Below the pieces are notes generated by a model that was not told the origin of the DNA, searched no databases, and was given only the letters and a program-made list of their open reading frames with translations. From a virus: a DNA stretch of 33,234 nucleotides. This document shows positions 30,508 to 33,234 of this stretch, one piece after another. The stretch spans positions 1-33,234 of IMG/VR virus record IMGVR_UViG_3300027985_000249. One strand, written 5' to 3'. Every line of letters begins with the position of its first letter. Positions within the stretch are counted from its first letter, which is position 1. Made by a program: the position numbers and the translations under genes.

Positions 30508-31278
30508 TTAGTTGCCAAGATTTAACAAATTCATATTTTTATCTCCAAGCATGTAAACTGGAAGTACACCATCCCATTTTTCAATTGCATCAAGCAAAAT
30601 TATATCTTTATTTTTTGCGAGTGCCATCGCTTTCACCTGTATTGATTTAGCCTCGGCTTCAGCTTGCAATACTATCTGTTCTGCTTGTTCTTTAATTTGT
30701 ACCGTTCTATTCTGCTCTTCAATCGCCTTTTCTTTTGCTACAATTTTATTCTTTACTGCCGTTTCAAAATCATCATCGTAGTCAAAATTTGTAACTTCGA
30801 AAGATACGCAATTAATACCAGTTCCACTTAACTTATCGTCAATTATTTTTTTTATCTCTCTATTCGCCTCACCCCTAACTTGAACCAAATCAGTTGCTTT
30901 ATACTTTCCAAGAACGTCTTTAATGCTTGCCGTTACTCTTTGCGGTAAAATTACCTCTATAAAATTACTCCCTTGATTAATATACAATTCTGCTATTTTG
31001 TCAGATTCCGGTCTATAATTTACCTTGTATGCAACATCAATAATTTGATTATCTGATGAATATGCAGATAACTTATCCTCTTTTGTTTGCTCTTTGATGT
31101 TAATTTCTTTCATAGATGTCATAACTGGAGCAAAAAAATGTAAGCCAGATTTATACTCATCAAGCTCAACTTTCCCCATAGTACTCTTCACTCCCACGTT
31201 ACCATCAGAAATAACTTTGAAACCACATGATTGTAATAATACAGCCATTGAACAAATACTTAGTAACCTTAAAAACAT
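30508..31278 (-). CDS. SPFH/prohibitin-family lipoprotein
   Basis: A 256-residue membrane-linked protein. Signal peptide MFLRLLSICSMAVLLQSCG has a lipobox cysteine at residue 18. The SPFH body follows: a strand block with SDGNVGVKSTMGKVELDEYK, SGLHFFAPVMTSMKEINIKE, DVAYKVNYRPESDKIAEL, then a long coiled coil (KEKAIEEQNRTVQIKEQAEQ, then AEAEAKSIQVKAMALAKNKD). Prohibitin-like proteins build ring scaffolds on membranes; a lipid-anchored version would sit outside the inner membrane. Phages do carry such genes, with unknown purpose. AGGAG lies before the ATG. Confidence 0.85.
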   Translation of the reverse strand: MFLRLLSICSMAVLLQSCGFKVISDGNVGVKSTMGKVELDEYKSGLHFFAPVMTSMKEINIKEQTKEDKLSAYSSDNQIIDVAYKVNYRPESDKIAELYINQGSNFIEVILPQRVTASIKDVLGKYKATDLVQVRGEANREIKKIIDDKLSGTGINCVSFEVTNFDYDDDFETAVKNKIVAKEKAIEEQNRTVQIKEQAEQIVLQAEAEAKSIQVKAMALAKNKDIILLDAIEKWDGVLPVYMLGDKNMNLLNLGN

Positions 31279-31293
31279 ATATTCTCCTTTGTT

Positions 31294-31311
31294 ACTGCCA
31301 CTATTGGCAAT
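31294..31311 (-). promoter_or_regulatory. Small hairpin before the SPFH gene
   Basis: Leftward ATTGCCA (31311-31305) pairs with TGGCAGT (31300-31294) over 7 bp with one wobble and an ATAG loop. It lies between the preceding stop and the AGGAG of the SPFH gene. It could be a processing or stability element; no T tract follows. Confidence 0.35.
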
Positions 31312-31312
31312 G

Positions 31313-31714
31313 TTATGCTCTCCAACTTGCTACTAATGACTTTAATGAATCATCGCTTTTAACACCATTTAAATAGTTAAGTATATCTAACTCAAGACTT
31401 TTCCACTCAAGCACACTCTTGCTGCTCTTTGCTCTACAAGTTTTAATAACTCTGGCCAGTAGCATTTTATGCTGATCTCCACATGAAATAAACTTATCTA
31501 CAGTTTCTAGCATATATTTTGCATTTCCAGTCAGATTATTTTGTCTATTTGCAAAATTTGGCTTACCATGATTTTTTATTGCACTATCTATTTTACTTAT
31601 AGAACCTAGCACCTGTAGGCATTTCTTACAAGTCACTTCACTGTCATTTTCTGTGCTTATTCTTCCATAAGGGGAGTGTTGATAGCATTTAGTTTTTGTA
31701 CTGTGTATTTTCAT
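31313..31714 (-). CDS. Zinc-motif hypothetical protein
   Basis: A 133-residue protein with a GGAGGTAAAAA ribosome binding site. An N-terminal C-x2-H...C-x2-C zinc motif (KCYQHSPYGRIS, then EVTCKKCLQVLG) is followed by a helical C-terminal part (KYMLETVDKFISCGDQHKML, then SLELDILNYLNG). Similar small proteins with this head appear in phage replication regions. Function unknown. A long, structured 5' gap (31715-31877) separates it from the gene upstream. Confidence 0.75.
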   Translation of the reverse strand: MKIHSTKTKCYQHSPYGRISTENDSEVTCKKCLQVLGSISKIDSAIKNHGKPNFANRQNNLTGNAKYMLETVDKFISCGDQHKMLLARVIKTCRAKSSKSVLEWKSLELDILNYLNGVKSDDSLKSLVASWRA

Positions 31715-31877
31715 TTTTTACCTCCAAATTTTCTTATGTAAGTTTTTACTGCTTTTCTTACATATAATATTATTGTGCATTGCGTCTGTATATCCTAGTC
31801 TACGCTCCTGTTAAAACACGTCACTAGAACGTCAGAAACAGGCTAAATTTCAATCCTGTGTATAAAATAATACATAT
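31715..31877 (-). promoter_or_regulatory. 163-base noncoding region with several inverted repeats
   Basis: No ORF. Nearest to the downstream gene, TATGTAAG (31735-31742) and CTTACATA (31757-31764) form a perfect 8-bp inverted repeat with a 14-base loop. Further upstream AACAGG (31837-31842) can pair with CCTGTT (31807-31812), while its ACAGG part can instead pair with CCTGT (31855-31859): mutually exclusive hairpins. ACGTCA occurs twice within 31818-31834, five bases apart. A weak leftward promoter (TATACA, 17 bases, TATTAT) lies at about 31765-31800. This may be an attenuator-plus-promoter unit. Confidence 0.4.
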
Positions 31878-32087
31878 CTATGCTCTATTCATTAATCGCT
31901 TAAAATCGCCAAAATCACTAACACCATCAAAAATTGCAAGTTTTACAAAATTACCTGATGATACTAATTCATCTCTCAACCGCAAATCCCTACACTCCCA
32001 ACACTCGTATTCTGAAACTTGTTCTAGCCCATTTATCTTCATGGCATTACTTTCACGATCTCTAACTTCTTCGCACCAGCATTTCAC
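31878..32087 (-). CDS. Small Cys-rich protein
   Basis: A 69-residue protein whose GTG start at 32087 overlaps the ATPase stop as GTGA. MKCWCEEVRDRES followed by YECWECRDLRLRDELV gives C-x-C and C-x2-C pairs, likely one zinc site. The rest is a short helical tail. Coupled translation with the replication ATPase suggests an accessory replication role (inference). Confidence 0.65.
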   Translation of the reverse strand: MKCWCEEVRDRESNAMKINGLEQVSEYECWECRDLRLRDELVSSGNFVKLAIFDGVSDFGDFKRLMNRA

Positions 32088-32902
32088 AATCTATCCCTGT
32101 CTTTAAAAATTCTCTTAAAATCTGAGAATGTTAATATATTGTCCCCGACAAATATTCTATATTTTGGCTCGTAAGTTAGCTTGTACAGCCTTGATGGTAT
32201 CTCTTGACCTCTGTGCTTTGTTATTCTAAGTGTGTTCACTCTTCTGTCACTCAAATGAAAACCTTGCAAAATATAGCAAAACTCGACTAGCTTAGTATAT
32301 ATCTTTGCTCCCTCCATGTGTTCCATTTCGATGATTCCATCATAATTTTCTGTTATCGTTCCCTTTGTGTGAGCCACTAAAAGAATTGGTATGCCCTTTC
32401 TGTTTGCCAATCTGTTAAGCTCATAACCAAATTTTACTTGTGTTTTATAATCTGATCCGTTGTAGGCTTGCGATGTAGTTATGTTATCTACAACTAGAAA
32501 ATTCAAACCTAGATCGTCAATAAAGCTCTCCATCTTGCTTAGTATTTCACTAGTTCCTCTGAATACTCCGTAGTCTTTTTCTGAGAATAGATTAATTCTG
32601 TCAAATCCCTTGTTCCCTTGAAACCATGTTAGTTCAGTCTTATAAGCGTCTTTCGTCTCTTCTGATAACCATACCCCCATTTTAACGTTCTGATTATATC
32701 CAACGAAGTCAATAGCTATTGTTCGTATTGCAGTGGACTTTCCACCATGAGCAGTTGATATTAACAAGTGCAAGTTTTTATCTCTCCATCCGTTATGGCC
32801 GTTTAAAAAAGCTAGACCAGACTGGTACTTCATGTGATTAGCAATCTCTTGCATCGCTTGCTTTTCCTCTTTGCACATCTCTGCACTTTCGTAGTCACTC
32901 AT
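32084..32902 (-). CDS. RecA/DnaB-like replicative ATPase (helicase-type)
   Basis: A 272-residue protein with Walker A STAHGGKST (residues 49-57; the first position is Ser rather than Gly or Ala), Walker B NFLVVDN (near 134-140), a sensor-like segment PILLVAHTKGTI (near 172) and a C-terminal RITKHRGQEIPSRLYKLTYE followed by RIFVG, the layout of DnaB-type and related RecA-fold motors. No N-terminal DnaB domain is present, so it is a minimal core or a loader-dependent form. It overlaps the replication protein upstream by ATGA, consistent with a coupled initiator and helicase pair. Confidence 0.82.
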   Translation of the reverse strand: MSDYESAEMCKEEKQAMQEIANHMKYQSGLAFLNGHNGWRDKNLHLLISTAHGGKSTAIRTIAIDFVGYNQNVKMGVWLSEETKDAYKTELTWFQGNKGFDRINLFSEKDYGVFRGTSEILSKMESFIDDLGLNFLVVDNITTSQAYNGSDYKTQVKFGYELNRLANRKGIPILLVAHTKGTITENYDGIIEMEHMEGAKIYTKLVEFCYILQGFHLSDRRVNTLRITKHRGQEIPSRLYKLTYEPKYRIFVGDNILTFSDFKRIFKDRDRL

Positions 32903-33234
32903 TGGATAATTCCTAATAGACCTAACCCATCTGGCTTAGTATCGTTCAACATGATGTCTAGTGTTTCTCTGTTTATTTCTAGTTTATCAATTCCATCTCG
33001 TCTCATGAAGTTTTTTGTTGCTGATATGTAATTATTATATTTTCTACCGGAAGATTCGCAATAATCACCTACTGACTCAATGTATTTTTCTACTGTACTT
33101 CTTCCGTACTCGGATATTAATTTTTCTAGGCTCTTTAATTCGATCTTTTTTAATATCCAATTTGCTGAGTAATCACTTCCAAAATAGTCTGTTGAATATG
33201 TGAACTTTGAATTTTTATTATTGCTATCATGCGA
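32899..33234 (-). CDS. Replication protein, C-terminal fragment (enters from right edge)
   Basis: The frame is open from the right edge and ends in TGA overlapping the ATPase ATG, giving 111 residues. The segment ISEYGRSTVEKYIESVGDYC, then SSGRKYNNYISATKNFMRRD, is the C-terminal pattern of phage replisome organisers (yG...V..Yi...DyC...GkkYkny...I.nf.RRD). Same strand and same frame as the N-terminal fragment at 1-108 if the ends are joined, probably with a missing middle, because a direct join leaves no room for the usual winged helix. Confidence 0.72.
   Translation of the reverse strand, partial: SHDSNNKNSKFTYSTDYFGSDYSANWILKKIELKSLEKLISEYGRSTVEKYIESVGDYCESSGRKYNNYISATKNFMRRDGIDKLEINRETLDIMLNDTKPDGLGLLGIIQ

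Noticed and set aside
1-33234. tRNA genes, CRISPR arrays, integrase, lysogeny repressor, attachment site or terminal repeat.
   Set aside because: Looked for by eye on both strands and not found; the ends show no obvious repeated sequence.

Overview
The window is almost certainly a tailed-phage genome, or most of one. It is AT-rich and very densely packed. Nearly every base is coding, many genes overlap by ATGA or TAATG, and AGGAGG-type ribosome binding sites are common. The complete siphovirus morphogenesis set is present: terminase, SPP1-type portal, scaffold, capsid, tail tube, frameshifted tail chaperone and tape measure, with no sheath. A lipoprotein in the lysis-side cluster and a second, prohibitin-like lipoprotein point to a Gram-negative host, which I cannot name. 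I see no integrase, repressor, tRNA or CRISPR array, so nothing here supports lysogeny.

Layout: two transcription units diverge from an AT-rich region at about 973-1102 and converge at about 6076-6112. The rightward unit (1103-6075) looks early. It holds several small unknown proteins, an ERF single-strand annealing protein, zinc-knuckle proteins, a two-helix membrane protein, a GH25 muramidase and SSB. It ends in a 12-bp hairpin.

The leftward unit starts with a VRR-NUC nuclease (972) and a Cys-rich protein. It then runs off the left edge inside a replication protein whose first 36 codons are visible. At the right edge, leftward genes resume with the C-terminal 111 codons of a replication-protein-like ORF, then a RecA/DnaB-like ATPase, zinc-binding proteins, an SPFH lipoprotein, an HNH protein, small membrane peptides, TerS, a metallopeptidase-like protein, an HNH homing endonuclease and TerL. 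After TerL come the portal, two gpG-like proteins, scaffold, capsid, a cassette of fibre-like beta-rich proteins, connector genes interrupted by a membrane peptide plus papain-like pair, tail tube, G/GT chaperones, tape measure, tail tip and fibres. The unit ends with a lysis-type cluster, a metallophosphoesterase and a small Phd-like protein. The two edge fragments are on the same strand and in the same frame, which suggests a circular or circularly permuted molecule cut inside its replication gene.

The points most worth a second look are: (1) a textbook A AAA AAG -1 frameshift site with a downstream stem at the tail chaperones; (2) a structured leader at 411-612 with two hairpins and a possible loop-loop interaction; (3) two early proteins that share a 67-residue C-terminal module behind different Cys-rich heads; (4) a hairpin that covers the ribosome binding site at 4613-4638; (5) a coupled membrane peptide and papain-like hydrolase inside the connector genes; (6) a head-proximal cassette of fibre-like proteins; (7) the SPFH lipoprotein.
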